This document shows positions 16,021-26,168 of a stretch of 41,328 nucleotides of DNA, one piece after another. Position 1 is the stretch's first letter. Each line of letters starts with the position of its first letter. The DNA lies in assembly GCF_947495145.1 (NCBI RefSeq), contig NZ_CANLXP010000028.1, forward strand, positions 1-41,328, in the 5' to 3' direction. The translations under genes were made by a program, and so were the position numbers. Under the pieces are notes generated by a model. That model was not told where the DNA came from. It made no database searches and saw only the letters and a program-made list of their open reading frames with translations. The DNA is from an uncultured Arthrobacter sp. GTDB taxonomy: Bacteria; Actinomycetota; Actinomycetes; Actinomycetales; Micrococcaceae.

Positions 16021-17787
16021 TTGGATACCTCAAATAACGACTCCGGAACGCCCCATCCCGTGCCCGATTCCGCACGGATTCCCGCCGACGGGCAAGTCGC
16101 GGTTGCCCAGCGTCAGATCAACGTACTACGCGACAAGCTGCGGCACATCGACCGGCAACTGGCAGCGGCCACGCAGAACAACTCGAAGCTTGTCACCGCG
16201 CTGGAGGCTGCCCGCACCGAGATCGTGCGGTTGAAAGCGGCCCTGGAGAAGGAAGGTGCCGCGCCCTTCAGTTTCGCGACGGTCATCGAAGTGAACGGGC
16301 GGACTTCCTCCGCAGGTCCAAATGGGGGGCAGGCTGCGCTGCAGGACAGCGCGGATATCTTCCAATCGGGCAGGAAACTCAGGGTTGCCGTCAGCCCGCT
16401 CATCAACGTAGACGAACTCCAAGCCGGGCAGGAGGTCCTGCTCAACGAATCCCTGACGATCATTGCGGCGCTCTCCTTTGAGCGTGCCGGTGAACTTGTG
16501 ACCGTCAAGGAACTCCTGGGCAGCGACAGGGTACTCGTGATCGGCCGGGCTGACGAAGAGCGCGTGGTCCGTCTGAGCGGACCGCTGCAACGGCAGAAGA
16601 TCCGGGTCGGCGACGCCCTGTCGGTCGACAACCGAACCGGTTATGCCCTGGAAAAGATCGCACGCAGCGAGGTCGAGAACCTCGTTCTCGAGGAGGTTCC
16701 GGACATTGCTTACGAGGACATCGGAGGGCTGGGGCCGCAGATCGAGCAGATCCGCGATGCTGTCGAGCTGCCGTTCCTCCATCCTGATCTGTACCGCGAA
16801 CATGGGCTGAAGGCGCCCAAGGGGATCCTGCTTTACGGGCCGCCGGGGTGCGGTAAGACCCTCATCGCCAAGGCCGTGGCCAACTCGCTGGCCGCGAGGG
16901 CGATCGAGCGCACCGGCTCGGAGGAAACCCGCAGTTATTTCCTCAACATCAAGGGTCCGGAGCTGCTGGACAAATATGTTGGTGAAACCGAACGCCATAT
17001 CCGGCTGATCTTTGCCAGAGCCAGGGAGAAGGCGTCGGACGGCTCGCCCGTGGTCGTGTTCTTCGACGAAATGGATTCGCTGTTTCGAACACGTGGGACG
17101 GGAGTTTCTTCAGATGTCGAGACCACCATCGTGCCGCAGCTGCTCAGCGAGATCGACGGTGTTGAGAAGCTTGAGAACGTTATCGTCATCGGTGCGTCCA
17201 ACCGCGAGGACATGATCGACCCGGCCATCCTCCGGCCGGGGCGTCTGGACGTCAAAATCAAGATTCACCGTCCTGATGCAGAGGGCGCTGCGGAGATCTT
17301 CGCGAAGTATGTCACCGGGAATCTGCCGCTGCACCGCGAGGATCTGGCCGAGCACGGCGGTAACGTTGCGGCCACCATCCAGGAGATGATCCGCCGCACG
17401 GTGGAGAAGATGTATTCGACGGAGAAGTCCAACGAATACCTCGAAGTCACGTACGCCAACGGTGACACGGAGATGCTCTACTTCAAGGATTTCAACTCCG
17501 GCGCCGTCATTCAGAATGTGGTGGACCGGGCGAAGAAGAGCGCCATCAAGGACCTACTGCTGAATGGGCAGAAAGGCCTGCGTATCGACCACCTGCTGCA
17601 GGCTGTAGTGGACGAGTTCCGCGAGCATGAGGACATGCCCAACACCACCAATCCGGACGACTGGGCCCGGATTTCGGGCAAGAAGGGTGAGCGGATCACG
17701 TACATTCGCACCATCGTCCAGGGCAAGGCGGGGCAGGAGCCGGGCAAAACAATTGAAACCGCGGCCAACACAGGGCAGTATCTGTGA
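16021..17787 (+). CDS. arc: Proteasome-activating AAA ATPase ARC/Mpa
   Basis: This protein of about 588 residues forms the hexameric unfoldase that recognises Pup and threads pupylated proteins into the 20S core. An N-terminal coiled coil (residues about 25-75) that binds Pup is followed by tandem OB domains (about 80-220) and an AAA module. The module has Walker A GPPGCGKT near 274, the pore-loop region [11 protein letters not shown] near 318, Walker [10 protein letters not shown] near 346 and the RPGRLD arginine-finger region near 405. It ends in GQYL, the C-terminal motif that docks into the core particle. I prefer the TTG at 16021 because GAAGGTGG lies 8 bases upstream; a GTG at 16003 would add six residues but has no such site. 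Its stop overlaps dop (GTGA). Confidence 0.95.
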   Translation: MDTSNNDSGTPHPVPDSARIPADGQVAVAQRQINVLRDKLRHIDRQLAAATQNNSKLVTALEAARTEIVRLKAALEKEGAAPFSFATVIEVNGRTSSAGPNGGQAALQDSADIFQSGRKLRVAVSPLINVDELQAGQEVLLNESLTIIAALSFERAGELVTVKELLGSDRVLVIGRADEERVVRLSGPLQRQKIRVGDALSVDNRTGYALEKIARSEVENLVLEEVPDIAYEDIGGLGPQIEQIRDAVELPFLHPDLYREHGLKAPKGILLYGPPGCGKTLIAKAVANSLAARAIERTGSEETRSYFLNIKGPELLDKYVGETERHIRLIFARAREKASDGSPVVVFFDEMDSLFRTRGTGVSSDVETTIVPQLLSEIDGVEKLENVIVIGASNREDMIDPAILRPGRLDVKIKIHRPDAEGAAEIFAKYVTGNLPLHREDLAEHGGNVAATIQEMIRRTVEKMYSTEKSNEYLEVTYANGDTEMLYFKDFNSGAVIQNVVDRAKKSAIKDLLLNGQKGLRIDHLLQAVVDEFREHEDMPNTTNPDDWARISGKKGERITYIRTIVQGKAGQEPGKTIETAANTGQYL

Positions 17788-19433
17788 CGGAAACTTCCTT
17801 CGCTTCCGCACGACCAACCGATCTCCCGCCCCTGACCGTACACCGGGTGATGGGCACGGAAACCGAATACGGCATCATAGCTCCCGGAATTTCAGATGCG
17901 AATGCGACGGTGCTTTCGACGCAGGTAGTGAACGCCTACGCAGCCACGCTGCGCGAAGGTCTCGGGAACCTTACCGGCACCCGCTGGGACTATACGGACG
18001 AGGCCCCGCTGTCCGACGCGAGAGGCTGGCAGATTGGCCGCGCGGCTGCTGAGCCCTCCCAGCTCACCGATGAACCGCCCGTCCTGACAGCGGAGCAGGT
18101 TGCCCTGGTGGACCGCGCAGGTGACGAGCCCGCAGAAGACGCCGCGGTGCTGATGAATCTCGTCCTCGGCAACGGGGCTCGGCTATACGTGGACCATGCA
18201 CACCCTGAGTACTCCAGTCCCGAGGTGACCAGCCCGCTGGATGCGGTGCGTTGGGACCGCGCCGGAGACGTCGTGGTGCAGCGCGCAATGGCGCGCATCG
18301 CAGCCACCCCCGGTTTTTCACCCGTCATTCTTTACAAGAACAACACGGACAATAAAAGCGTCTCCTACGGCTCACATGAGAACTACCTCGTACCCCGAAG
18401 CGTTCCGTTCGGCAGGATTGCCGCCGCACTGATTCCCTTCTTTGTGACCCGGCAGGTGATCTGCGGTGCAGGACGGGTGGGGATCGGCGCCTTGAACCAG
18501 CAGCCCGGCTTCCAGCTCAGCCAGCGCGCGGACTTCTTCGAGAATGAAGTCGGCCTTGAGACCACCGTCCGCCGGCCAATCATCAACACCCGCGATGAGC
18601 CGCACGCGGTCGCGGAGAAGTACCGGCGGCTGCACGTCATCATCGGTGACGCGAACCTGAGCGAGGTATCCAACTACCTGAAGCTGGGCACGACGTCATT
18701 GATCCTGTCATTGATCGAGAACGAGCTGATCCCTGTGCCGGAGATCGCTGAGCCGGTTCGGGAGCTGCAAGCCGTCAGCCATGACCCCTCCCTGCGTCAC
18801 CTTGTAACCCTCACGGACGGGCGGAGGGTCACCGCACTGGAGATTCAGGAAATGTATCTGGAGGCGGCGCGATCGGCAGTGGACGTCCAGGGCGGTGGCG
18901 ACGCGCAGACAGAAGATGTCCTGGCCCGCTGGGAATCCCTCCTGGTGACGCTGGGCCGGGACCAGCTGGCCGCCGCCCGGCAGGTGGACTGGGTAGCCAA
19001 GCTGAAGGTTCTTCAGGCCTACCGCGACCGCGATGCCCTTGAATGGAATGATCCCCGACTGGCGTTGATCGACCTTCAGTATGCAGACATCAGGCCGTCC
19101 AAGGGACTCTATTACCGGCTCGCAGCCCGGGGCGAGATGGAACAGCTGGTCAGCGACGACGACGTCGTTGCGGCGGTTGCTGATCCGCCGAGGGACACGC
19201 GTGCCTACTTTCGCGGACGCTGTATTTCCTCCTTCCCGAAAGAAGTGGTCGGCGCCAGCTGGGACTCGATCATTTTCGAACTGCCCTCACAGCGGAGGCT
19301 CCAGCGGATCCAGACGAGGGAGCCGCTACGCGGCACTGCGGCGCTGACCGAGGAACTGTTCGCCGGTTCGCGGACGGCGGAGGAATTTGTCTCCCGGCTG
19401 CAGGGCGGTCCGGAACCCAGCATGGCACCATAG
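17784..19433 (+). CDS. dop: Deamidase/depupylase of Pup (Dop)
   Basis: This 549-residue protein has the carboxylate-amine ligase fold shared with glutamine synthetase and PafA. Dop converts the C-terminal Gln of Pup to Glu and also removes Pup from substrates. The metal/ATP-site motif MGTETEYGI (Glu26) is near the N-terminus. [11 protein letters not shown] contains the likely catalytic Asp137, and SHENYLVPR is conserved. The segment between about residues 65 and 122 is longer than in PafA and should hold the Dop-specific loop. About 20 residues precede the first motif, so a later start is possible. It overlaps arc by 4 bases and is followed by pup, whose GGQ end requires this enzyme. Confidence 0.95.
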   Translation: MTETSFASARPTDLPPLTVHRVMGTETEYGIIAPGISDANATVLSTQVVNAYAATLREGLGNLTGTRWDYTDEAPLSDARGWQIGRAAAEPSQLTDEPPVLTAEQVALVDRAGDEPAEDAAVLMNLVLGNGARLYVDHAHPEYSSPEVTSPLDAVRWDRAGDVVVQRAMARIAATPGFSPVILYKNNTDNKSVSYGSHENYLVPRSVPFGRIAAALIPFFVTRQVICGAGRVGIGALNQQPGFQLSQRADFFENEVGLETTVRRPIINTRDEPHAVAEKYRRLHVIIGDANLSEVSNYLKLGTTSLILSLIENELIPVPEIAEPVRELQAVSHDPSLRHLVTLTDGRRVTALEIQEMYLEAARSAVDVQGGGDAQTEDVLARWESLLVTLGRDQLAAARQVDWVAKLKVLQAYRDRDALEWNDPRLALIDLQYADIRPSKGLYYRLAARGEMEQLVSDDDVVAAVADPPRDTRAYFRGRCISSFPKEVVGASWDSIIFELPSQRRLQRIQTREPLRGTAALTEELFAGSRTAEEFVSRLQGGPEPSMAP

Positions 19434-19471
19434 AAGTAGCCGACAACAGGCTGAAGAGAAGGGCTCTCATC

Positions 19472-19681
19472 ATGGCAATACAAGACCAGCGGAACACCGG
19501 AGCGCGCCCCGAGGAGCAGGACGAGGTCACTCCCGACCCCACCCCTGCACCGGCCCCCGGCCAGTCGCAGGACAACAGCCAGACCGAAGGGGTCGATGAC
19601 CTTCTGGATGAGATCGACGGTGTTCTGGAGTCAAACGCGGAAGAGTTCGTCCGGGGATTCGTTCAGAAGGGCGGACAGTAA
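19472..19681 (+). CDS. pup: Prokaryotic ubiquitin-like protein Pup
   Basis: This 69-residue, intrinsically disordered modifier protein ends in GGQ, so it must be deamidated by Dop to GGE before PafA can link it to lysines of target proteins. The Arc-binding region (VDDLLDEIDGVLESNAEEFV, about 41-60) is strongly acidic and helical when bound. The only lysine in the whole protein is Lys66, four from the end. The N-terminus is rich in Pro, Gln and Glu, as usual. GAGAAGG stands upstream of the ATG. It lies between dop and prcB in the normal actinobacterial order. Confidence 0.97.
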   Translation: MAIQDQRNTGARPEEQDEVTPDPTPAPAPGQSQDNSQTEGVDDLLDEIDGVLESNAEEFVRGFVQKGGQ

Positions 19682-19684
19682 CGC

Positions 19685-20506
19685 ATGCTGCCGGAAGACG
19701 CGGCCGCAGCAATAGGCCGGGCCGCATCCACCTCTTTCTCCGACTACATCGCCGCACAGAATCCCGCTGCACTGCCCTCTGCCCGCAATGCGGGAAACCA
19801 CGCCGTCAGCGGGGCGGACCTTGCCCCGCACGCCACCACAATTGTGTCCCTGACCTATGCAGGCGGCGTATTGATGGCCGGAGACCGGCGGGCAACGATG
19901 GGAAACATCATTGCCAGCCGCCACATCGAGAAGGTGTTTCCGGCAGATATGTTCTCGGTGCTCGGCATTGCGGGCAGCGCCGGAATAGCCCTTGATATCA
20001 CGCGACTGTTCCAGGTCGAGCTGGAACATTACGAGAAAATCGAAGGCACGAGAATGAGCCTGGACGGCAAGGCGAACCGGCTCGCGGCGATGATCAGGGC
20101 GAACCTCCCGCTTGCCCTCCAGGGCCTCGCCGTCGTGCCCCTCTTCGCGGGGTTCGACACCACCAGCAGGATTGGGCGCCTCTTTTCCTATGACGTCACC
20201 GGCGGCCGGTACGAGGAACAGGAACATCACTCGGTCGGGTCCGGCTCGGTTTTCGCCCGGGGTGCACTGAAAAAGCTGTGGAAGCCCAACCTCGGTGAGG
20301 ACGACGCGGTGAAGGTTGCCGTGGAAGCCCTGTATGACGCAGCCGATGATGATTCGGCAACGGGCGGTCCCGACGTCGTGCGCCAGCTTTGGCCCGTTGT
20401 CTACACCGTCAACGGTGCAGGTGCGCGGCGGATTCCTGAGCGGAGCCTCGCGGACGCGGCCGGGGAGATCATCGCCTCACGGTCGGTATCAGGACGGGAG
20501 GCCTGA
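19685..20506 (+). CDS. prcB: Proteasome beta subunit PrcB
   Basis: This 273-residue catalytic subunit of the 20S core has a propeptide of 50 residues that is predicted to be cleaved before Thr51 in [10 protein letters not shown], exposing the N-terminal threonine nucleophile. [12 protein letters not shown] follows (Asp67 and the nearby lysine in HIEKVF are the expected catalytic partners). Length and propeptide size match actinobacterial PrcB. It begins 3 bases after the pup stop and is followed after 2 bases by prcA, so the subunits should be made together. Confidence 0.96.
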   Translation: MLPEDAAAAIGRAASTSFSDYIAAQNPAALPSARNAGNHAVSGADLAPHATTIVSLTYAGGVLMAGDRRATMGNIIASRHIEKVFPADMFSVLGIAGSAGIALDITRLFQVELEHYEKIEGTRMSLDGKANRLAAMIRANLPLALQGLAVVPLFAGFDTTSRIGRLFSYDVTGGRYEEQEHHSVGSGSVFARGALKKLWKPNLGEDDAVKVAVEALYDAADDDSATGGPDVVRQLWPVVYTVNGAGARRIPERSLADAAGEIIASRSVSGREA

Positions 20507-20508
20507 CT

Positions 20509-21240
20509 ATGACTCAGCAGTTCTACGTCTCGCCCGAGCAGCTCATGAAGGACCGCGCTGATTTCGCGCGGAAAGGCATTGCGCGCGGGCGGTCCGTCGT
20601 CGTCCTGTCCTGCAGGGAAGGTATTGCGCTGGTGGCCGAGAATCCCTCCCCTTCGCTACACAAGCTAGGGGAGATCTACGACCGGATCGCCTTCGCTGCA
20701 GTCGGAAAGTACAACGAGTTTGAAAGCCTGCGGCAGGCCGGGGTCCGGTATGCGGATGTCAGGGGCTACTCCTACGACCGTGAGGATGTCACAGCGCGCG
20801 GTCTGGCCAGCGTGTACGCGCAAAGCCTCGGGGCCGTGTTCACCGCCGAGAGCAAGCCGTTCGAGGTTGAACTCGCCGTGGCTGAAGTCGGTGCGTCCAT
20901 TGCCCAGGATCACATCTACCGATTGACCTTCGACGGCTCCATCGCGGATGAGACCGGATTCATTGTGATGGGAGGCCAGGCGGACGCCGTCGTGAATGCG
21001 TTGAAGGGCCGTTGGAGCGCGGAACAGGACTTCGGTGATGCCATCCGTGCAGCAGTGGACTCGCTGCGGTACGACGGCGGCACAACCTCTGAGCCCAAAG
21101 CGCATCTGGGTTCCAAAACCCTCGAAGTCGCGGTTCTGGACCGGGACCCGCTGTCGGCTCGCGGTAATGTCCGTGCGTTCCGCCGTGTTGGGGCCCGAGA
21201 GGTGGACATCATGCTGGATGCCGATCGGGCGTCGCTGTAG
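20509..21240 (+). CDS. prcA: Proteasome alpha subunit PrcA
   Basis: This 243-residue non-catalytic subunit forms the outer rings and gate of the 20S core. The N-terminus [27 protein letters not shown] is the gating segment plus helix H0 typical of bacterial alpha subunits. [17 protein letters not shown] and [19 protein letters not shown] are conserved strands. No N-terminal threonine nucleophile is present. Between the alpha rings, a pocket is expected to receive the GQYL tail of Arc. Its stop codon overlaps the start of pafA (TAGTG). Confidence 0.95.
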   Translation: MTQQFYVSPEQLMKDRADFARKGIARGRSVVVLSCREGIALVAENPSPSLHKLGEIYDRIAFAAVGKYNEFESLRQAGVRYADVRGYSYDREDVTARGLASVYAQSLGAVFTAESKPFEVELAVAEVGASIAQDHIYRLTFDGSIADETGFIVMGGQADAVVNALKGRWSAEQDFGDAIRAAVDSLRYDGGTTSEPKAHLGSKTLEVAVLDRDPLSARGNVRAFRRVGAREVDIMLDADRASL

Positions 21241-22601
21241 TGGACCGCCGAATCTACGGAATTGAGACGGAGTTCGGAATCGCCTACTCCGGCCCCAACT
21301 CGCGGCCGCTCTCTCCGGAGGAAGTGGCCCGCTACCTCTTCCGGAAGGTGGTCAGCTGGGGGCGGTCGTCGAACGTCTTTCTCACCAATGGATCGCGTCT
21401 GTACCTGGACGTCGGCTCCCACCCGGAGTATGCCACTGCCGAATGCGACGACGTCGCGCAGCTGATAGCCCATGACCGGGCCGGCGAGCTGATCCTTGAA
21501 GACTTGATCGCTGAAGCGCAGCGAAAGCTGGGGCAGGAGGGTTACGACGGGCGGGTCTATCTCTTCAAGAACAACACTGATTCCGCTGGCAACTCCTACG
21601 GCTCCCACGAAAACTACCTTATACCGCGCAAGCTGGAGTTTTCCCGGCTGTCCGACATCCTGATCCCGTTCCTCGTTACCCGTCAGCTCCTGGTTGGAGC
21701 CGGGAAGGTCCTGAAGACCCAGTCCGGTTCGCTGTATGCCTTTTCCCAGCGGGCAGACCACATCTGGGAAGGTGTGTCCTCCGCGACGACCCGCTCAAGG
21801 CCCATAATCAACACCCGCGACGAACCGCACGCCGACGCCGAGTACTACCGGCGCCTGCATGTGATCGCGGGTGACTCGAATATGTCGGAGACGACCACGC
21901 TCCTGAAAATTGCATCGGTCGACCTGATTCTGCGCATGATTGAAGCCGGCGTCATCATGCGTGACTTTCGGCTCGAGAACCCCATCCGGAGTATCCGCGA
22001 GATCTCCCATGACCTCACCGGGAAGCAACCACTGAAGCTTGCCAATGGCCGGCGCGTGTCGGCCCTGGACATCCAGCGCGAGTATCTCAACCGCGCACGC
22101 GCCTTCGTCAAGGCTGAAGGCGCGCATACCCCTCACCTTCCCCGGGTGCTTGAACTATGGGAGCGCACCCTCGAAGCCGTCGAGACCGGCAACCATGCAT
22201 TGGTGGACCGTGAAATCGACTGGGCAATCAAGAAGAAGCTTGTTGACCGCTACATGGAACGAAACAATCTGGATCTTGACTCCGCACGGGTTGCGCAGCT
22301 CGACCTGACTTACCACGACATTTCCCGGTCACGCGGCCTCTTCTTCATGCTGCAAGCGCGCGGGGAGACGGAGCGGGTTGTCGACGACGTCGACATCAAG
22401 GCCGCCGTGGATATTCCGCCGCAAACCACCCGCGCCCGGTTACGGGGAGAGTTTGTGCGCAGAGCAAAAGAGGCCAATCGTGATTTCACCGTCGACTGGG
22501 TGCACCTCAAACTCAATGACCGTGCGCAGCAAACTATCCTCTGCAAGGATCCGTTCGCTGCTGAGGACGATCGGGTTAGCGCTCTTTTCGACCAGCTGTG
22601 A
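21240..22601 (+). CDS. pafA: Pup ligase PafA
   Basis: This 453-residue ATP-dependent ligase joins the C-terminal glutamate of deamidated Pup to lysine side chains. It shows IETEFGIAY (Glu9, metal ligand), [16 protein letters not shown] with the predicted catalytic base Asp57, [11 protein letters not shown] and [13 protein letters not shown]. It is clearly a paralogue of Dop (many aligned motifs) but lacks the long Dop insert and is about 95 residues shorter. A GTG start overlaps the prcA stop. It closes the core operon; the next gene follows after 129 bases. Confidence 0.96.
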   Translation: MDRRIYGIETEFGIAYSGPNSRPLSPEEVARYLFRKVVSWGRSSNVFLTNGSRLYLDVGSHPEYATAECDDVAQLIAHDRAGELILEDLIAEAQRKLGQEGYDGRVYLFKNNTDSAGNSYGSHENYLIPRKLEFSRLSDILIPFLVTRQLLVGAGKVLKTQSGSLYAFSQRADHIWEGVSSATTRSRPIINTRDEPHADAEYYRRLHVIAGDSNMSETTTLLKIASVDLILRMIEAGVIMRDFRLENPIRSIREISHDLTGKQPLKLANGRRVSALDIQREYLNRARAFVKAEGAHTPHLPRVLELWERTLEAVETGNHALVDREIDWAIKKKLVDRYMERNNLDLDSARVAQLDLTYHDISRSRGLFFMLQARGETERVVDDVDIKAAVDIPPQTTRARLRGEFVRRAKEANRDFTVDWVHLKLNDRAQQTILCKDPFAAEDDRVSALFDQL

Positions 22602-22730
22602 GGGGGTCAGCCTGCACCCGGGAGGGAGAAACTTCACCGCCCAAGCCGTTAGGGTAGATAAGTCCGGTGCCGAGACCACCGCCGGCAGGATCGCGGAACC
22701 GCGTTCCTCATCCCACTTGAAAGAAATACC

Positions 22731-23684
22731 GTGCGCAAAGTATTAGCATTCTTGCTGCCCGCGATGCTGTTCCTGACGGCATGCGGCGGAGCCAGCACAC
22801 CCGCGGACTTCGACCAGGAAGGCAAAACCGCCGGCGCCGCTGAAATTCTCGAATCAGTCGAGGTGACGGACGCAGGGGAGGACACTGCCCCGGAGGTTGA
22901 GTTCGATGCACCGCTGGACATCACTGACACCGCAGTGCGGGCGGTCACCGAAGGCGACGGCGACGTCATCGAGGCCGGCCAGACCCTGCAATTCCACCTG
23001 GTCTTCCTTAACGCCGATGACGGCACGGTTCTGCAGGACTCGTACGAGTCCGGCCAGCCGCAGACACTGCAGCTCACAGATCAGCTGAAAGAAGCGGATC
23101 CCGAACTGTTCGAGGTGCTCGTCGGCACAAAGGTGGGGTCCCAGATTGCCTACACCGCACCGCTTGAGCTGCCCGAAGGGCAGCAGACCGCGACTCCGAA
23201 CCAGTTGCTGGTGCTCAAGGTCATCAGCGCCGAGACGCCTCCCGAACCGCCCAAGAAGCTTTCCTCCGAGGAAGTAGCTGAGCTCGAGGAAGCGGGGCAG
23301 CTTCCCACCGTGACACTCGATGGGGAGGGTGTTCCCTCGATCGAGTTCCCTGACAACGAAGCGCCGTCGGACCTCGTCGTCAAGGTAATCGAGGAGGGGA
23401 CCGGTGAGGAGATCACTGAAGCAGACACCATTGCCGCGAACTACACCGGCTGGTCCTGGCAGGGCGAGCAGTTCGACTCGAGCTTCGAACGCGGCGAACC
23501 CTCGGAATTTCCGTTGAGCGGAGTCATCCAGGGCTGGACCCAGGGCCTTTCCGGGCTCAAGGAAGGCGCAAAGGTCCTGCTCGTGATCCCGTCAGTGATG
23601 GCCTATGGCGACCAGGCTGCGCAGGGTCCGTCAGGACCGCTTGCCTTCTACGTCGAAATCGTCGAAAAAGTACCCGCAGAGTAA
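22731..23684 (+). CDS. FKBP-type peptidyl-prolyl isomerase lipoprotein
   Basis: This 317-residue exported protein has a signal peptide ending in lipobox LTAC (Cys18, followed by GGAST). Residues about 55-160 look like a degenerate FKBP domain. Residues about 210-315 form a clear one, with FDSSFERGEP, GVIQGWTQGLSGLKEGAK and IPSVMAYGD motifs. It should catalyse proline cis/trans isomerisation, or act as a chaperone, on the outer face of the membrane. GAAAGAAA precedes the GTG start. The frame ends 10 bases before a second, cytoplasmic FKBP gene, so the two form an operon. Confidence 0.85.
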   Translation: MRKVLAFLLPAMLFLTACGGASTPADFDQEGKTAGAAEILESVEVTDAGEDTAPEVEFDAPLDITDTAVRAVTEGDGDVIEAGQTLQFHLVFLNADDGTVLQDSYESGQPQTLQLTDQLKEADPELFEVLVGTKVGSQIAYTAPLELPEGQQTATPNQLLVLKVISAETPPEPPKKLSSEEVAELEEAGQLPTVTLDGEGVPSIEFPDNEAPSDLVVKVIEEGTGEEITEADTIAANYTGWSWQGEQFDSSFERGEPSEFPLSGVIQGWTQGLSGLKEGAKVLLVIPSVMAYGDQAAQGPSGPLAFYVEIVEKVPAE

Positions 23685-23694
23685 GAGGAGTTCC

Positions 23695-24090
23695 ATGTCG
23701 TTCGGACAGCGCGAATATGACCGCACCAAACCAGAGGTTGACTTCCCGGGAGTTGACCTGCCGGAGGATCTTGTCATCAAGGATCTGATTGAAGGTACAG
23801 GCCGCGAGGCGCAGACGGGGGATACCGTCTCCGCTCACTACGTCGGCGTGGCATTTTCCACTGGCGAGGAATTCGACTCGTCCTGGAACCGGGGTGAACC
23901 TCTGGATTTCCGGATCGGTGTTGGTCAGGTCATCCAGGGCTGGGATCAGGGCATTACCGGCATGAAGGTCGGCGGGCGGCGTCGGCTCGAGATTCCGCCG
24001 CACCTTGCTTACGGAGACCGGGGTGCCGGCTCCGCCATCGCGCCGGGAGAGTCGCTTATTTTCGTCGTCGATCTGATGGGCGTCCGCTAA
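23695..24090 (+). CDS. Cytoplasmic FKBP-type peptidyl-prolyl isomerase
   Basis: This 131-residue single FKBP domain has no signal peptide. Conserved active-site segments are DTVSAHYVGV, EEFDSSWNRGEP, GQVIQGWDQGITGMKVGGRR, IPPHLAYGDRGAG and a final LIFVVDLMGVR. Length matches stand-alone bacterial FkpA-like/FKBP12-like enzymes. The ATG at 23695 follows AGAGGAG. A longer open frame to 23605 lies inside the upstream gene and is rejected. A perfect 15-bp hairpin follows. Confidence 0.9.
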   Translation: MSFGQREYDRTKPEVDFPGVDLPEDLVIKDLIEGTGREAQTGDTVSAHYVGVAFSTGEEFDSSWNRGEPLDFRIGVGQVIQGWDQGITGMKVGGRRRLEIPPHLAYGDRGAGSAIAPGESLIFVVDLMGVR

Positions 24091-24101
24091 CAGGAACGGA
24101 T

Positions 24102-24147
24102 AGCAGGGCGGGCAGCAACACCGATGGGTGACGCTGCCCGCCCTGCT
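24102..24147 (+). terminator. Strong hairpin terminator
   Basis: A perfect 15-bp inverted repeat AGCAGGGCGGGCAGC / GCTGCCCGCCCTGCT with a 16-base loop lies 11 bases after the FKBP stop and 36 bases before pafBC. It has no T-run, but its stability and position suggest it ends the FKBP operon. Confidence 0.7.
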
Positions 24148-24169
24148 CCGTTGCAGCTCCTTCAGAAGG

Positions 24170-24175
24170 TATCCT
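24170..24175 (+). promoter_or_regulatory. Candidate leaderless -10 box of pafBC
   Basis: TATCCT stands 7 bases before the GTG at 24183. Together with the terminator just upstream it suggests pafBC has its own promoter. Confidence 0.45.
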
Positions 24176-24182
24176 TGCCACC

Positions 24183-26159
24183 GTGTCAGCGAAACGTACA
24201 GAGCGACTGCTTACCCTGGTGATGCTGCTTCTGTCCAACCGGCAGGGTTGGACCAAGGAGGAGCTTTTCCGTGAAGTCGAACAGTACGAGCAGGCACCAA
24301 CTCTTGCCGCTCGGGAGAAACTTTTCGACCGGGACAAGGCCACCCTGCGCGAGCAAGGCATTCCGGTTGAGTCCTTCACCGAAGACCCCCTGTTCGAAAA
24401 TGACAACGCGTCCACCCGCTATCGGATCAACGCCGAGGACTACCGTCTCCGCGGAATGAGCTTCACAGCTGCGGAATCGGCGGCCCTGACCATCGCTGCA
24501 GGCATGTGGCAGGAAGCCTCCCTGGGGTCAGCGGCATCACGCGCACTTCGGAAGCTGCAGGGCAGGACAGTAGGCACGGAACCGGCTTCTGCAACACCCA
24601 TCGAGGCGCGTATCCGGACCAACGAACCGTTCTGGGACGAGCTCTGGCACGCCACAACGGGACGTCAGGTGATCCGGTTCGGTTACCGTGCAGCCAGCAC
24701 CGGCGAGGAGCGGGTGCGCACGGTGCAGCCGTGGGGCATGGGCAGCCGGTTCGGGCATTGGTACCTTGTCGGCTTCGACACCGACCGTCAGGCGGAGCGC
24801 TGGTTCCGCCTCACCCGGATGACGACGCCTCCAAGCATTCAGGCCGGCGCATATGCGGTGCCTCCGAAATTCTCCATGTCCGCTTCCCTTGCGGCCCTGA
24901 GTTCGACTGAACCGGGCCGACGTGCAACCGTCGCGATCAGAACGGGAACCTGCCACATTCTCCGCGCGCGGCCCGGCGCAAGAGCCGCCCCGCGCGGTGA
25001 AGGCTGGGACACGCTGGAGTTCGGTTACGCCGAAGAGGCCGCAGCGGCAGGTGAAATCGCCTCGTTCGGTGCCAACGCTGTCGCGCTATCTCCGGAACCG
25101 CTGGTAGCGGAAGTACGACGCCGGTTGGGGGGAGCGGCGCATGCATTACGCCAGATGGCGCCGTCGTTTTCATTCGAAGGACAGACCGCCAAGCCTGCCG
25201 CGAGGTCAGCGAGCACGACGGAAGACCGGCTGTTGCGGTTGCTCGATCTCGTGCCCTATTTCCTGAATCATCCCGGAGTGAAGGTGGCCGACGCAGCCCG
25301 CGACTTCGGTGTTTCTCCCACCCAGCTGACCAAGGACGTCGAGTTGCTTTTCGTCAGTGGCCCGCGTTTCTATCCGGACGGCCTGATCGACATCCAGCTC
25401 GAGGACGACCGGATCCATATCAGTGACCCGCAGTCTTTGGGTGATCCCATCCGCTTTGGCCTAGATGAGGTATGCACTCTCCTGGTGGGGCTGGACACGC
25501 TGATTCATCTCCCGGGAATTGCTGATCATTCAGCGGTGCGGTCGGCACGCGACAAGCTCCGCGCCGGCGCAGGTGACGCTGCCCGGATAAATGACTCAAT
25601 CGCCACCCGATTGACGGAGGAAGAGGCGGCACCGGTCCTCGCCACAATACGTGCCGGGATTGAGCAGCGCCGGCAGTTGCATCTGCGCTACGTAGTACCT
25701 GCCCGTGATGAGGTCACCGAGAGGTTTGTGGAGCCGATCAGTGCATTCCTTCATGAAGACGCTTGGTACCTGGACGCTTGGTGCCACCGCGCCGTCGGAC
25801 GACGCAATTTCCGGCTGGACCGCGTGCAGCAGGTCGAGTTGACCAACCTGCCCGCTACAACCGATGCGCACACACCCGCCGTGATTTTCGACCGCTCCAG
25901 CGCCGACCACGCCGTCGTGCTGCTTCTCAGCCCGAGTGCTCAGTGGATCGCCCGTTCCTATGCCGCCGAGCGTACTGCTCCGACCGATGACGGGAAGCTC
26001 GCAGCGGAAATCAGAGTCGGCACCACCGCGTGGCTCCCGGGTCTCGTGGCAAGCCTCGGCGGCGAGTGTAGTGTGGTGGCGCCCGACGCCGAGAGGGATC
26101 GGGCGCTGCACTTCCTTGACGCAGGCTTGACCGCCTATGCGGAGTTCAGCGGCAACTAG
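24183..26159 (+). CDS. pafBC: Fused DNA-damage response activator PafBC
   Basis: This 658-residue protein contains PafB and PafC in one chain. Each half has an N-terminal winged helix-turn-helix, a WYL domain and a C-terminal extension (WCX). The first half begins with KRTERLLTLVMLLL, and its WYL motif is in GHWYLVGFD (about 195). The second half restarts near residue 345 with an HTH (DAARDFGVSPTQL), and its WYL motif is in DAWYLDAWC (about 528). PafBC activates recA and many DNA-repair genes after damage; ligand sensing by WYL domains is proposed for the family. In mycobacteria the halves are separate genes; fusion is known in Arthrobacter. Both WYL motifs are intact here. It is transcribed in the same direction as the proteasome genes. 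Confidence 0.92.
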   Translation: MSAKRTERLLTLVMLLLSNRQGWTKEELFREVEQYEQAPTLAAREKLFDRDKATLREQGIPVESFTEDPLFENDNASTRYRINAEDYRLRGMSFTAAESAALTIAAGMWQEASLGSAASRALRKLQGRTVGTEPASATPIEARIRTNEPFWDELWHATTGRQVIRFGYRAASTGEERVRTVQPWGMGSRFGHWYLVGFDTDRQAERWFRLTRMTTPPSIQAGAYAVPPKFSMSASLAALSSTEPGRRATVAIRTGTCHILRARPGARAAPRGEGWDTLEFGYAEEAAAAGEIASFGANAVALSPEPLVAEVRRRLGGAAHALRQMAPSFSFEGQTAKPAARSASTTEDRLLRLLDLVPYFLNHPGVKVADAARDFGVSPTQLTKDVELLFVSGPRFYPDGLIDIQLEDDRIHISDPQSLGDPIRFGLDEVCTLLVGLDTLIHLPGIADHSAVRSARDKLRAGAGDAARINDSIATRLTEEEAAPVLATIRAGIEQRRQLHLRYVVPARDEVTERFVEPISAFLHEDAWYLDAWCHRAVGRRNFRLDRVQQVELTNLPATTDAHTPAVIFDRSSADHAVVLLLSPSAQWIARSYAAERTAPTDDGKLAAEIRVGTTAWLPGLVASLGGECSVVAPDAERDRALHFLDAGLTAYAEFSGN

Positions 26160-26162
26160 ACT
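26157..26162 (+). promoter_or_regulatory. Candidate leaderless -10 box inside the pafBC stop region
   Basis: TAGACT, whose first three bases are the pafBC stop codon (26157-26159), stands 6 bases before the ATG at 26169. Confidence 0.4.
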
Positions 26163-26168
26163 TGGCCC

